Source of the DNA: Bacteroidales bacterium
GTDB taxonomy: Bacteria; Bacteroidota; Bacteroidia; Bacteroidales; PWNQ01
NCBI GenBank assembly: GCA_021738505.1
Contig: JAIPBW010000028.1
Location: 1-39,150 of the forward strand
Length of the DNA: 39,150 nucleotides
Reading direction: 5' to 3'
The notes below the pieces were generated by a model that worked only from the letters and a program-made list of their open reading frames with translations, searched no databases and was not told the DNA's origin. Numbering within the stretch: the stretch's first letter is position 1; each line of letters opens with the position of its first letter. Shown here in pieces: positions 1-9,008 of this stretch. The position numbers and the translations under genes were made by a program.

Positions 1-232
1 GAACGCCAAAGCGTAACCTGTGAAAAAGCGTCCCAGCTGTGGGACTTTCGATATGATGATATCTATTGCAATCTCTTGCCAGGTTCTTTTTCCTGACTGT
101 AAATTTATCATGACCACATTTCTTACATTGATAGCCCGCTTTCCATTTGATTTCAGCTAAATAACGTAAACAGGCTTTATCGTCTGGAAAGGCCTCATTA
201 AACTTAGTAATACTTTCTCCTTTAAATTCCAT
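1..232 (-). CDS. IS1595-like transposase, N-terminal part (cut by window edge)
   Basis: Read on the minus strand from the ATG at 232, the first 77 codons are open to the window edge. The protein begins MEFKGESITKFNEAFPDDKA and continues with a zinc-ribbon pattern, CxxC at residues 36-39 and a further Cys at 55, then a segment ending in TAGTLFHRLRFG. An acidic/aromatic start, 'FPD..AC..YL...W..GY.C..CG', a zinc ribbon and 'TAGT.FH' is the hallmark of the N-terminus of IS1595/ISXO2-type transposases; the DDE domain would lie outside the window. The outer end of the element was not located with certainty; it should fall between 233 and about 360. No tandem partner or passenger gene is visible. 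Confidence 0.75.
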   Translation of the reverse strand, partial: MEFKGESITKFNEAFPDDKACLRYLAEIKWKAGYQCKKCGHDKFTVRKKNLARDCNRYHHIESPTAGTLFHRLRFGV

Positions 233-478
233 GTGACTATATTTTAAATCAATTTCTTGGTCATTGTATAAGTATTTATTTTTATACCTCAATAAGATAA
301 TTTGAAGTTTTTTTACTGTTTTAGCTAAACTGGATTATTCCGGGGTGGCAAAAAAACAAAAAAATGATGGTATCTATATCACATGAGTTGGTTGTTTAAG
401 AAATGCAAGTGGTTGAAAAAGTGTATATCTTTATGAATAATTTGGGATTAAGCTTAAGGTATTAACATGATATGTTAA

Positions 479-976
479 ATGAATGTTAAAAGTTCTGAAA
501 GTACAACATTTCGTTTTTTCTATTGTTTAAGTTTTGTGTTAAGATTTGGAAACATAGTATTAAGTTTTTTATTGCTTATTTCTATAAGTGGAATAAGCAT
601 CAATCAACACTTTTGTAAAGAACAAATTGTTGATGTTCATGCTGCTGTTTTCAATTTTGGAGAACAAAAAACTTATGAATGCTGTGAAAATTCCGCTCCC
701 GATTGTGATGGAGAGCAAGTTACATGTAATATTAATGAAGGAAATAGTGGATGTCCTTTTTGTCACAATGAGGAAAAAGAGCTGAAAATTAAAGATTATT
801 TTATTACGGCTGATTTTAATTGTGAATTTTTACAGCAAGCAACCACGTTAAATACAGACTCTTATGAGACTTTGGTAAGTCCGTTAATTTTTAATACGTT
901 TAATTTTCTGTTTAATCGATTTATTCCGCCCGATGCACGGACGTCATTATCTTTCCTGAATCGATATCTACTTTGA
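479..976 (+). CDS. HYC_CC_PP-like small membrane protein of a metal-efflux operon
   Basis: A 165-residue protein with one hydrophobic segment (about residues 23-42) and a Cys-rich outer part. Visible motifs are INQHFC just after the membrane segment, a CC pair, a CPFC pair, and a late 'FIPP'. This order (H-aromatic-C, CC, PP) matches the small Bacteroidota family called HYC_CC_PP, whose members sit next to heavy-metal efflux genes; its biochemical role is not known to me. The next gene, a CusA-type pump, starts 56 bp downstream, so the two are probably co-transcribed. The inferred role is periplasmic metal binding or sensing. The family call rests on motif memory only. Confidence 0.6.
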   Translation: MNVKSSESTTFRFFYCLSFVLRFGNIVLSFLLLISISGISINQHFCKEQIVDVHAAVFNFGEQKTYECCENSAPDCDGEQVTCNINEGNSGCPFCHNEEKELKIKDYFITADFNCEFLQQATTLNTDSYETLVSPLIFNTFNFLFNRFIPPDARTSLSFLNRYLL

Positions 977-1032
977 AAAATAGTAGCTGTAAATTAATAT
1001 AATTCAGTTATTTATTTTCAAACAGAAAACAT

Positions 1033-4000
1033 ATGTTAAATAAAATCATTCAATTTTTTCTGACAAACAGAGTAGTTACATTCTTATTACTTCTCCTGCT
1101 TGTTGGATGGGGCTTGGCCTTAAGTCCTTTTAACTGGGATATGGGTAATTTTCCGCGCGACCCTGTGGCTGTGGATGCCATACCGGATATAGGCGAAAAC
1201 CAGCAAATTGTATTTACGAAATGGGAGGGACGTTCACCTCAGGATGTGGAGGACCAGATTACGTATCCGTTAACTACTGCGCTGCTTGGAATACCAGGTG
1301 TAGAAACCGTTCGTTCGAACTCCATGTTTGGGTTTTCTTCCATATACGTCATCTTCAAAGATGATGTGGAATTTTACTGGAGCCGTTCGCGCATATTAGA
1401 AAAATTAAATTCCTTACCCGAATCAACATTGCCCCAGGGTGTCCAGCCTTCTTTAGGGCCTGATGCGACAGCTCTCGGGCAAATATATTGGTATACTTTG
1501 GAGGGGCGTGACAAAAACGGAAATCCTACCGGAGGCTGGGATCCTCAGGAACTGCGTAGTATTCAGGATTATCATGTCCGTTATGCCCTGGCCTCAGCCG
1601 AAGGTGTATCCGAAGTAGCTTCGATAGGCGGATATGTAAAGGAATATCAGGTGGATGTGGATCCCTCTGCATTAAAAGTGCACGGAATTTCCCTGCAGCA
1701 GGTTATTACCGCCGTTCAACAATCTAACCGTGATGTTGGCGCACGGACAATGGAAGTGAATAATGTTGAGTATCTGGTGCGCGGACTGGGGTATATTGAA
1801 AATATTGAAGACCTCGAAAATGCAGTCATTACCCAGGAAAACAATACGCCGTTAAAAATCAAAGATGTAGCGAATGTGACTACGGGGCCGGCTCAGCGCA
1901 GAGGCATACTCGACAAATCAGGTGCTGAAGCTGTAGGAGGCGTTGTCGTTGCACGCTATGGGTCTAATCCCCTCGAGGTTATCAATAATGTAAAAGATAA
2001 AATTAAAGATATTGAAGACGGGATGCCGTCCAAGACACTGGAGGACGGCACAGAGTCTAAAGTCGAAGTTGTTCCGTTTTATGACCGTACGGAACTTATC
2101 CATGAAACCATCGGCACACTGGAAGAAGCACTTTCGTTGGAAATTTTGATTACGTTAATTGTTGTCATAATTCTGGTGATGAACCTGAGGGCTTCTGTCT
2201 TGATTTCCGGGGTGTTGCCTATTGCCGTGTTAATGACTTTTATTGCCATGAAATATATGGATGTTACGGCTAATATCGTAGCGCTTTCCGGAATTGCTAT
2301 CGCTATCGGAACCATGGTGGATATGGCTGTGGTGCTCGTGGAAAATATCGTGCGACATATGGAAAACGCCAGGCCCGATGAAAAGCTTAAAGATATTATC
2401 TTCCGGGCTTCTTCCGAAGTCTCTTCAGCTATACTTACGGCCGTACTAACGACTATTATCAGCTTTATACCTGTTTTCAGCATGCAGGGTGCTGAAGGAA
2501 AATTGTTTGGCCCGCTCGCATTTACAAAAACATTTGCACTTGTTGCCGCTCTTATCGTTACACTGATTTTAATCCCCACAATAGCATACTGGATTTTTGG
2601 TCTGAAAGTCAGAAGAAAAGTTGTCAGGACTGTTTTGAACAGTATTTTGGTATTGTCAGGAATTATTTTGATCTTTATATCAGGCCATTGGGGAGCCTGG
2701 GTGTTACTGCTTATCGGTATTTTAAATCTGGTATCTGTTTATGTTCATAAACCTAAACTCTTCCGTATCCTGAACAATGCCGTCTTCGTTTTTGCTATCG
2801 GTTTTTTGTTAAGCCGTGAATGGTTGCCATTAGGGCCGGGAAAAAGCTTGTTTACCAATATGGTATTTCTTTTCCTGGTTACCGGAGGATTGTTGTTGCT
2901 TTTTGCAGTCGTTATCAAATATTATCAGCCGATATTGCGCTATTTATTACACAACAAGAAAACGTTCTTGTTGATTCCCGCTTTAATTCTCTTGTTGGGA
3001 ATAAATATCTGGCTTGGATTTGATAAGGTTTTCAACTTTGCTGCAAAAGGATTTGATAAGATTAATGTTAATATTCGCACAACGAGTGTCTGGAGCGGAT
3101 TAACACATACATTTCCCGGGGTAAGTAAAGAATTTATGCCTTCTTTGGATGAAGGGTCTTTTTTACTAATGCCGACTTCTATGCCACATTCCGGAGTGGA
3201 AGCAAACAAAGAATATTTACAAAAATTAGATATGGCTGTTTCTGCTATTCCGGAAGTAAAAACAGTAGTTGGAAAAGCCGGCAGAGTGGAGTCGCCTTTA
3301 GACCCGGCGCCCATGAGTATGTTCGAAAATGTTATTCTTTATAAATCCGAATATAAACTGGATGAAGACGGACACCGCATCCGCTTTGCTGTGGATGATG
3401 AGGGAGATTTTCTCAGGAATGATGACGGTGAGCTGATCCCCGACCGCAACGGACGATATTTCCGGCAGTGGCGCGATCATATTAAAACAAAGGACGATAT
3501 TTGGGATGAAATTGTTAGTGTAACCAAACTTCCGGGCGTAACTTCAGCTCCAAAGCTTCAGCCTATAGAAACACGGCTGGTGATGTTGCAGACCGGAATG
3601 CGGGCGCCCATGGGAATTCAGGTTTACGGACAGGATCTGGAACAGATTGATGAGTTTGGAAAAGAGTTGGAAAATCACCTTCAACAAGTTCCGGCACTGA
3701 AAAAACAATCGGTGTTTGCCGACCGTGTTGTCGGGAAACCCTATCTGCAACTGGACCTCAACCGTGATAAAATGGCGCGCTATGGGATTACCGTGGGGAA
3801 ACTACAAAATTATATTGAAGTAGCTCTTGGCGGAATTCCACTTACTCAGACTGTAGAAGGCAGGGAGCGCTATCCGGTAAGAATTCGTTATCCACGCGAA
3901 GTTCGCGATAATCCCGGTGAACTTGCCGATATGATGGTTCCGGTCAACGAAAGTTTATCGCTACCGTTGGGCGACCTGGTGAATATTACTTATCACCGGG

Positions 4001-4785
4001 GGCCTCAATCCATAAAAAGTGAAAATTCATTCCTGACCAGCTATGTTATTTTCGATCGTAAAGACGGGATTTCTGAAATCGACGCCGTGGAGCGCGCAAA
4101 ATCGTTTTTACAGGATAAAATCGATAAGGGCGAGTTGGTCGTACCGGAAGGTGTAAACTATGAATTTACCGGGAACTATGAAAATCAAGTCAGAGCGGAA
4201 AAGCGGCTAAGCATTATTATTCCGATAGTGTTGATTGTCGTTTTTGTTATCCTTTACCTGCAATTTAGTTCAGTGGCCACTTCCTTAATGGTATTTTCCG
4301 GAATTGCTGTTGCTTTCTCCGGTGGCTTTCTTTTGATTTGGCTTTACGGGCAGCCCTGGTTTTTAGACTTTACCGTATTTGGTACGAATATGCGGGATCT
4401 TTTCCAGATAAGTACTGTTAATCTAAGTGTGGCTGTCTGGGTAGGATTTATAGCGTTATTTGGTATTGCTACCGATGATGGGGTTGTGATGGCTACTTAT
4501 TTGCGTCAGGTGTTTCGAAAATCCAAACCAACAACAAAGAAAGAAATCCATGAATCAGTTATTCTGGCGGGAAGCCGGCGAGTGCGCCCCTGTCTGATGA
4601 CAACGGCAACTACGCTGTTGGCTTTAATGCCTATTCTTACCTCTACAGGACGTGGCTCTGATGTTATGGTGCCTATGGCTATTCCCGCATTTGGCGGTAT
4701 GCTTATCGAACTGGTGACCCTGTTTGTGGTCCCTGTATTATACGCAATGTGGCAGGAACGTGAACTGAAAGGAGGACAATCATGA
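1033..4785 (+). CDS. cusA: CusA/CzcA-type heavy-metal efflux RND pump
   Basis: A 1250-residue HME-RND inner-membrane antiporter that would drive metal export together with the TolC-like and CusB-like products downstream. The N-terminal segment, the porter region, the TM4 signature GTMVDMAVVLVEN (D430, E437, proton relay) and the C-terminal half with DDGVVMATY are all present. It is about 200 residues longer than E. coli CusA: extra hydrophobic segments lie near residues 520-640, and a hydrophilic insert of about 50 residues (YKLDEDGHRIRF onward) lies in the second porter half. By eye, M851 in RLVMLQTGM matches CusA M573, but the positions of M623 and M672 appear as Ile and Val, so copper/silver specificity rests mainly on neighbours. 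The 3' end overlaps the next gene by four bases (ATGA). Confidence 0.93.
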   Translation: MLNKIIQFFLTNRVVTFLLLLLLVGWGLALSPFNWDMGNFPRDPVAVDAIPDIGENQQIVFTKWEGRSPQDVEDQITYPLTTALLGIPGVETVRSNSMFGFSSIYVIFKDDVEFYWSRSRILEKLNSLPESTLPQGVQPSLGPDATALGQIYWYTLEGRDKNGNPTGGWDPQELRSIQDYHVRYALASAEGVSEVASIGGYVKEYQVDVDPSALKVHGISLQQVITAVQQSNRDVGARTMEVNNVEYLVRGLGYIENIEDLENAVITQENNTPLKIKDVANVTTGPAQRRGILDKSGAEAVGGVVVARYGSNPLEVINNVKDKIKDIEDGMPSKTLEDGTESKVEVVPFYDRTELIHETIGTLEEALSLEILITLIVVIILVMNLRASVLISGVLPIAVLMTFIAMKYMDVTANIVALSGIAIAIGTMVDMAVVLVENIVRHMENARPDEKLKDIIFRASSEVSSAILTAVLTTIISFIPVFSMQGAEGKLFGPLAFTKTFALVAALIVTLILIPTIAYWIFGLKVRRKVVRTVLNSILVLSGIILIFISGHWGAWVLLLIGILNLVSVYVHKPKLFRILNNAVFVFAIGFLLSREWLPLGPGKSLFTNMVFLFLVTGGLLLLFAVVIKYYQPILRYLLHNKKTFLLIPALILLLGINIWLGFDKVFNFAAKGFDKINVNIRTTSVWSGLTHTFPGVSKEFMPSLDEGSFLLMPTSMPHSGVEANKEYLQKLDMAVSAIPEVKTVVGKAGRVESPLDPAPMSMFENVILYKSEYKLDEDGHRIRFAVDDEGDFLRNDDGELIPDRNGRYFRQWRDHIKTKDDIWDEIVSVTKLPGVTSAPKLQPIETRLVMLQTGMRAPMGIQVYGQDLEQIDEFGKELENHLQQVPALKKQSVFADRVVGKPYLQLDLNRDKMARYGITVGKLQNYIEVALGGIPLTQTVEGRERYPVRIRYPREVRDNPGELADMMVPVNESLSLPLGDLVNITYHRGPQSIKSENSFLTSYVIFDRKDGISEIDAVERAKSFLQDKIDKGELVVPEGVNYEFTGNYENQVRAEKRLSIIIPIVLIVVFVILYLQFSSVATSLMVFSGIAVAFSGGFLLIWLYGQPWFLDFTVFGTNMRDLFQISTVNLSVAVWVGFIALFGIATDDGVVMATYLRQVFRKSKPTTKKEIHESVILAGSRRVRPCLMTTATTLLALMPILTSTGRGSDVMVPMAIPAFGGMLIELVTLFVVPVLYAMWQERELKGGQS

Positions 4786-6056
4786 AACGCTTAATAATAA
4801 TTATGCTGATGATTATATCAGCAAGTGTAAATGCACAGCAAGCAAATCTGGAAGAATTGCAAAAGGTGGCGGTAAAAGATAATCCCGGTATCAAAGCGGC
4901 TTTTAATCAATGGTATTCCGGTCTGGAAAAAGCAACCACAGAAGCAGCATTACCAGATCCTTCTATGGCTTTTGGTTATTTTGTAAGCCCTGTTGAAACG
5001 CGATTAGGTCCCCAGGAGTTCAGAGCAGGTGTTTCTCAGCAAATTCCCTGGTTCGGAACTTTGAAGTTTCGCTCGAAGGCAGCCGAAAGTGAAGCACGGG
5101 CTGATTATTACCTGATAGAGCAGAAGTCGAATAAAATCCTAAAACAACTCACTGTTGCCTATTATGAAGCTTATCTGGCCGCTAAGCTCAAGCAAATTCA
5201 CCAAAGTCAGTTGAAATGGCTGGAAGCTCAGCAGGAATGGATAGAAACAAAGTATAAAGATGGTTCGAAATCCATGGCCGACGTAGTGCGCATAAAAATG
5301 GCTATTGACAGACAAAAAGAACAGATTGAGAAATATAAAGATGATATCACTAAGCGATCTGTGCGCGTTAATAAAATAGCCAATCGTGAACCTTATGCAG
5401 ATATTCATTTTCCGGATAGTATTGACGCAGCAACCATTGCTGAGTTTCCGGGTATGGATAAGGTGCAGCTCGATAGTGTAAATCCCGGATTAATGGTTTT
5501 GCAAAATAAAGAGCAAGCTTCACGATATGCCGGCATTGCATCGGAACGTTCCAATTATCCGGCGTTAAATCTCGGGGCAGAATACATTGCCATAGGGGAA
5601 CGCACGGATATGGAGGTCTCAGGTAGTGGAAAGGATGCTGCAGTGGCCAAAATAAGCCTGAACTTGCCTGTAAATATCAGGAAGAATAAGGCCCGTGTAG
5701 CGATGAAGGAATTTCAAGCTGAAAAATACAATCACCTGTATGAAGAAAAGAAAAATGAGCTTTATGCGCAAATATTTGATTTATCCACAGAATATCAGGA
5801 TGCCTTCAGAAAGCTTGAATTAGCTGCGCAGCAAGCTGAAGATGCATTGTATGTGGAAGAGTTGCTTAAAAGCGACTATGCAACAGGAGCTGCCGGTTTT
5901 GATGAGTGGATGGAAATTCGCAGAGAGTTATTGGAGTATCAAAAAGAACAAATACGAAACCTGGTTAATGCCCTGAAAATTAATGCGGAGCGTAAAATGA
6001 TCTTAAATCAGTTTAAGATCAAACCGGCTCGTGAAAAGAAATTAGATAAGAAATAA
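4782..6056 (+). CDS. TolC/CusC-like outer membrane efflux protein
   Basis: A 424-residue protein with a clear signal peptide (MKRLIIIMLMIISASVNAQQ) followed by long amphipathic helices typical of the outer membrane factor family, for example the segment ending in QFKIKPAREKKLDKK. It would form the outer-membrane channel of the tripartite metal pump. The start is well fixed: AAAGGAGG at 4768-4775 lies six bases before the ATG, and the ATG overlaps the cusA stop codon, giving translational coupling. No N-terminal acylation Cys is seen, unlike E. coli CusC. The length agrees with other Bacteroidota TolC-family members. A long spacer separates it from the adaptor gene that follows. Confidence 0.9.
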   Translation: MKRLIIIMLMIISASVNAQQANLEELQKVAVKDNPGIKAAFNQWYSGLEKATTEAALPDPSMAFGYFVSPVETRLGPQEFRAGVSQQIPWFGTLKFRSKAAESEARADYYLIEQKSNKILKQLTVAYYEAYLAAKLKQIHQSQLKWLEAQQEWIETKYKDGSKSMADVVRIKMAIDRQKEQIEKYKDDITKRSVRVNKIANREPYADIHFPDSIDAATIAEFPGMDKVQLDSVNPGLMVLQNKEQASRYAGIASERSNYPALNLGAEYIAIGERTDMEVSGSGKDAAVAKISLNLPVNIRKNKARVAMKEFQAEKYNHLYEEKKNELYAQIFDLSTEYQDAFRKLELAAQQAEDALYVEELLKSDYATGAAGFDEWMEIRRELLEYQKEQIRNLVNALKINAERKMILNQFKIKPAREKKLDKK

Positions 6057-6181
6057 TTCAGTCGGTATAAGATGTCTGTAATTTTTAGGAATTAGTAAAA
6101 AGGAATTATTAGACCGCAAAAATGATAAAACAATGAACCGAGCCATGACAAAAACTTTAACACACACGGGGATGATTAAAT

Positions 6182-6242
6182 GGCGATGATGGCGAGTTGG
6201 CGATGATGCGATGATACGTTGAAGCGTTGATGCGATAGGGCG
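6182..6242 (-). repeat. Degenerate 8-bp tandem array (CG-phased)
   Basis: On the plus strand CG recurs every eight bases (one unit has nine): units such as atgatgcg, atgatacg, ttgaagcg, ttgatgcg. Read on the minus strand the units are CGCATCAA, CGTATCAT, CGCATCAT and the like, the same form as the much cleaner array at 33233-33344. Confidence 0.65.
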
Positions 6243-6284
6243 AACGAAGAGACTGAGAGAATGAGAGAAACAAAGAACACCGAA

Positions 6285-6322
6285 CCCCGGTGAAACAGCT
6301 CCTGCCGTCGCGTTTCACGGGG
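6285..6322. other. Stem-loop in the operon spacer
   Basis: CCCCGGTGAAAC at 6285-6296 can pair with GTTTCACGGGG at 6312-6322, with one bulged base and a 15-base loop. There is no T run after it, so it is not a classic terminator; an mRNA-processing or stabilising hairpin within the operon transcript is one possibility. Confidence 0.55.
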
Positions 6323-6478
6323 CAAGCAAGGAACAAAATTTAGACAGATGAAACATCCATGACGAGTAAATTTTGACACACACGTGAATGATTATATAGG
6401 AATAAACAATCTCAAAAAATATTATGTTAAGTTAGAGTTTTAAGGTTTAGAATGTCAATATATTAAAATCATAAACAA

Positions 6479-8281
6479 ATGAAAACAAATAATATAAAGA
6501 AATATGGTATTTTCACACTGCTTTTTGTTCTGGGTTTAGTTGCCGGAGCCTTGATTTGGTCTGGTGGCGACGGAAGCAGTAAGGAAAAACAAGCGACCGA
6601 TGAGCATGAGCATGCCGAGTCGGAAGATACAGAATATACTTGTTCCATGCATCCGAGTGTTCGTCAGGATGAACCGGGAGATTGCCCGATTTGCGGAATG
6701 GAATTAATCCCGGTGGAAGATGAGTCTTCAGAAGGGACAGATGTACAGGATTTTGAAATGACAGAAACAGCGATGAAACTTGCGCAGGTGAGGACATCTG
6801 AAGTAACAGCAGGTTCCAGAGCTAAGGAGATCACACTGGAAGGAAAGATTGCTGCTGACCAACGCAAAGTATACAGTCAGGTAGTGCATTTTGGCGGAAG
6901 GCTGGAAGCACTGAATGTAAGTTATGTGGGTCAGAAAGTTGAAAAAGGCCAAAAGCTGGGAAGTATTTATTCCCCTGACCTTGTTGCTGCACAACGCGAA
7001 TTACTGGAAACATCAAAGTTTAAATACGGTAGCCAGGAAATGCTGGAAGCTGCCAGGCAAAAACTTAAGCAGTGGAAGCTTTCTGATGAACAAATTGAAG
7101 ATATCATCCAATCGGGAGAGGTGAAAACAAATTTTGATATCCGGGCGGATGTGAGTGGTTATGTTACGAAAATGAAAGCAAACAAAGGGGATTACCTTCA
7201 TCAGGGTGATTATCTGTTTGAAATAGCGGACCTTTCATCGGTCTGGGTTATGCTGGATGCTTACGAGCGTGATTTGCAATGGCTACATGAGGGTCAGGAA
7301 GTGAAACTAAAAGTTAACGCTTTTCCCGGGAGGGAATTTTCAGGCACCATTAATTTTATCGATCCCTTTATTGATGAAAACAGCAGAGTTGCGCAGGTAC
7401 GTGCCGAACTTAATAATAGCAACAGAAAGCTTAAGCCCGGCATGTTTATAAAGGGTCGGGTTAAAGCAACGATGAAAGAAGGTTCGGATGCTTTACTTAT
7501 TCCGAAAACCGCTGTTTTATGGACCGGTGAACGATCGTTGGTTTATGTACAAAACCAGGAGGCCGGAGAAAAACACCTTTTCCGTATGCGGGAAATCACA
7601 ACGGGCCAAACATTAGAAGACAGCATAATTGTGCTTGATGGCCTGGAGCAGGGCGAGCGAGTTGTTTCTCATGGTACGTTTGCTGTTGATGCAGCCGCCC
7701 AACTGGCGGGTAAAACCAGTATGATGAACCCCGAAACGGAGACTGCCAGCGCTGCTGATCTTGTGAAGGAAGGCGAAACTGCCGGCGTACAGGAGAAAGA
7801 TAAAATTACGGATGTAGAAAAGTTTGAAGTTTCAACGGAGTTTCAACAGCAGCTGACTCGTTTTTACCGGGATTATATCAAAATGAAAAATAGTTTTGTT
7901 GATACAGACCCGGACAAAGTAAATGAACATGCGAATCAACTTCAAAATAGTCTTGAAAATATTGATATGAGCCTTTTGGAAGGAGAAGCCCATATGCAAT
8001 GGATGGATTATCTAAAAATACTTAAAAAAGACCTGAATACTATTGCTGGAAGTTCAGATATAGAGGTGCAACGAGAAGCATTTGTGACTTTCAATCCGGC
8101 ATTTTATAAAGCTGTAAAAGCTTTCGGACTGATAGATGTTAAGGCATATTATCAATTTTGTCCCATGGCAAATGATGATAAGGGCGCCTATTGGATTAGC
8201 GAACAGAAAGAAATACGCAACCCATATTTTGGCGATGAAATGATGAGCTGTGGAGAAAATAAAGATACAATAGGAGGATAG
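6479..8281 (+). CDS. cusB: CusB-type periplasmic adaptor with heavy-metal-binding domain and C-terminal DUF3347-like domain
   Basis: A 600-residue membrane-fusion protein. Residues 10-28 form an N-terminal membrane anchor or signal. A heavy-metal-binding domain follows (C55, M57, H58, C69, C72 in YTCSMHP...CPICGMELIPV), typical of copper/silver adaptors. The barrel-sandwich and beta-barrel domains cover about residues 100-400 (for example ADVSGYVTKMKANKGDYL). After about residue 445 comes a helical domain with FCPMANDDKGAYWIS and MMSCGE, which fits DUF3347, a domain often fused to or found beside CusB in Bacteroidota. The Met, Cys and His content points to Cu(I)/Ag(I). The gene ends three bases before the next ATG, after a strong AGGAGG that serves the next gene. 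Confidence 0.92.
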   Translation: MKTNNIKKYGIFTLLFVLGLVAGALIWSGGDGSSKEKQATDEHEHAESEDTEYTCSMHPSVRQDEPGDCPICGMELIPVEDESSEGTDVQDFEMTETAMKLAQVRTSEVTAGSRAKEITLEGKIAADQRKVYSQVVHFGGRLEALNVSYVGQKVEKGQKLGSIYSPDLVAAQRELLETSKFKYGSQEMLEAARQKLKQWKLSDEQIEDIIQSGEVKTNFDIRADVSGYVTKMKANKGDYLHQGDYLFEIADLSSVWVMLDAYERDLQWLHEGQEVKLKVNAFPGREFSGTINFIDPFIDENSRVAQVRAELNNSNRKLKPGMFIKGRVKATMKEGSDALLIPKTAVLWTGERSLVYVQNQEAGEKHLFRMREITTGQTLEDSIIVLDGLEQGERVVSHGTFAVDAAAQLAGKTSMMNPETETASAADLVKEGETAGVQEKDKITDVEKFEVSTEFQQQLTRFYRDYIKMKNSFVDTDPDKVNEHANQLQNSLENIDMSLLEGEAHMQWMDYLKILKKDLNTIAGSSDIEVQREAFVTFNPAFYKAVKAFGLIDVKAYYQFCPMANDDKGAYWISEQKEIRNPYFGDEMMSCGENKDTIGG

Positions 8282-8283
8282 TG

Positions 8284-8925
8284 ATGCGAAAAAAATGGTT
8301 GAATATCGCATTGTGGCTGGCTGTAATTACAGTAGCTTACAATCTTGTAGAAGGAGTTATTTCCGTCTGGTTCGGGGTACAGGACAGTACGATAGCCCTG
8401 CTGGGTTTTGGCGTGGATAGTTTTGTTGAAGTTATATCCGGGATAGGGATTTTACATATGATGTTCCGGATGTACCGGAAAGGGGACGATGTTAAGCAGC
8501 ACGACCGTTTCGAAAGAGATGCTTTAAGGGTTACGGGAACTGCTTTTTATTTACTGGCCGCCGGACTGATTATTGGCGGAATACTTAAAATCATACAGGG
8601 CTACAAGCCGGATACAACTGTTGTGGGGATTATTATTTCAACTTTGTCAATCCTGACGATGTATTTTCTGATGCGTTATAAGCTTAAAGCCGGTAAAATA
8701 CTTGATTCAGAAGCGATTATTGCTGACGCTAATTGCACACGCTCATGTTTCTATCTCTCGTTTATTTTGCTTTTCTCCAGTGGGTTATACGAGCTTTTGG
8801 ATTTCGCCTGGCTGGATGTAGCCGGTTCGTTTGGCATTGCAATTTTTGCTTTTCGTGAAGGGAAAGAATCGTTTGAAAAAGCTTCGGCCAAGAACTTGAG
8901 TTGTTCGTGTGGTTCAAAGTGTTAA
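8284..8925 (+). CDS. Short CDF-like cation transporter with Cys-rich tail
   Basis: A 213-residue membrane protein with five or six hydrophobic segments. The segment ALLGFGVDSFVEVISG resembles TM2 of cation diffusion facilitators, and DANCTRSCFYLSF resembles the later metal-site segment with Cys in place of the usual His. The cytoplasmic CDF domain is missing; instead the protein ends SCSCGSKC, a probable soft-metal site. AGGAGG at 8272-8277 is six bases before ATG 8284, which decides this start over an in-frame GTG three bases earlier. Its place between the CusB adaptor and the HMA chaperone suggests handling of the same metal. The exact family was not settled. Confidence 0.72.
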   Translation: MRKKWLNIALWLAVITVAYNLVEGVISVWFGVQDSTIALLGFGVDSFVEVISGIGILHMMFRMYRKGDDVKQHDRFERDALRVTGTAFYLLAAGLIIGGILKIIQGYKPDTTVVGIIISTLSILTMYFLMRYKLKAGKILDSEAIIADANCTRSCFYLSFILLFSSGLYELLDFAWLDVAGSFGIAIFAFREGKESFEKASAKNLSCSCGSKC

Positions 8926-9008
8926 GATTTTGCTAAAGCTTTGTTTATTTAGAACAATTATAGATAAATCATGTTGATATAGTGAAAACCTCAAAAAATG
9001 AGAAAATT

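Larger units (their letters stand above)
6144..6394. repeat. Composite element bounded by imperfect direct repeats
   Basis: Copy 1 (6144-6178) and copy 2 (6358-6394) both begin CATGAC, share ACACACACG and end ATGATTA; they are about 75-80% alike by eye. Between them lie the 8-bp array and a hairpin. The arrangement resembles a duplicated edge left by insertion or slippage rather than a transposon, since no coding capacity is present. Confidence 0.6.
6057..6478 (+). other. 422-bp gene-free spacer inside the metal operon
   Basis: This gap splits the otherwise tight pump operon. It holds an imperfect direct repeat pair (6144-6178 and 6358-6394), an array of about 8-bp units (6182-6242) and a stem-loop (6285-6322). 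No open frame in it looks coding. From about 6395 to the cusB-like start the DNA is AT-rich and could hold a promoter, but no match to TAnnTTTG was found there. Confidence 0.7.

Noticed and set aside
341-361. Possible terminal repeat of the left insertion element (CGGGGTGGCA followed by A-rich DNA)
   Set aside because: The far end of the element is outside the window, so the inverted repeat cannot be confirmed.
2079-2579. Minus-strand frame of 166 codons inside the RND pump gene
   Set aside because: Antisense shadow of a strongly supported gene; no family features.
6176-6379. Minus-strand frame of 67 codons in the operon spacer
   Set aside because: Made up of the phased array and hairpin; no protein features.
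8982-9008. GTG start for the HMA chaperone
   Set aside because: It would put nine polar residues before a good signal peptide that starts at ATG 9009.
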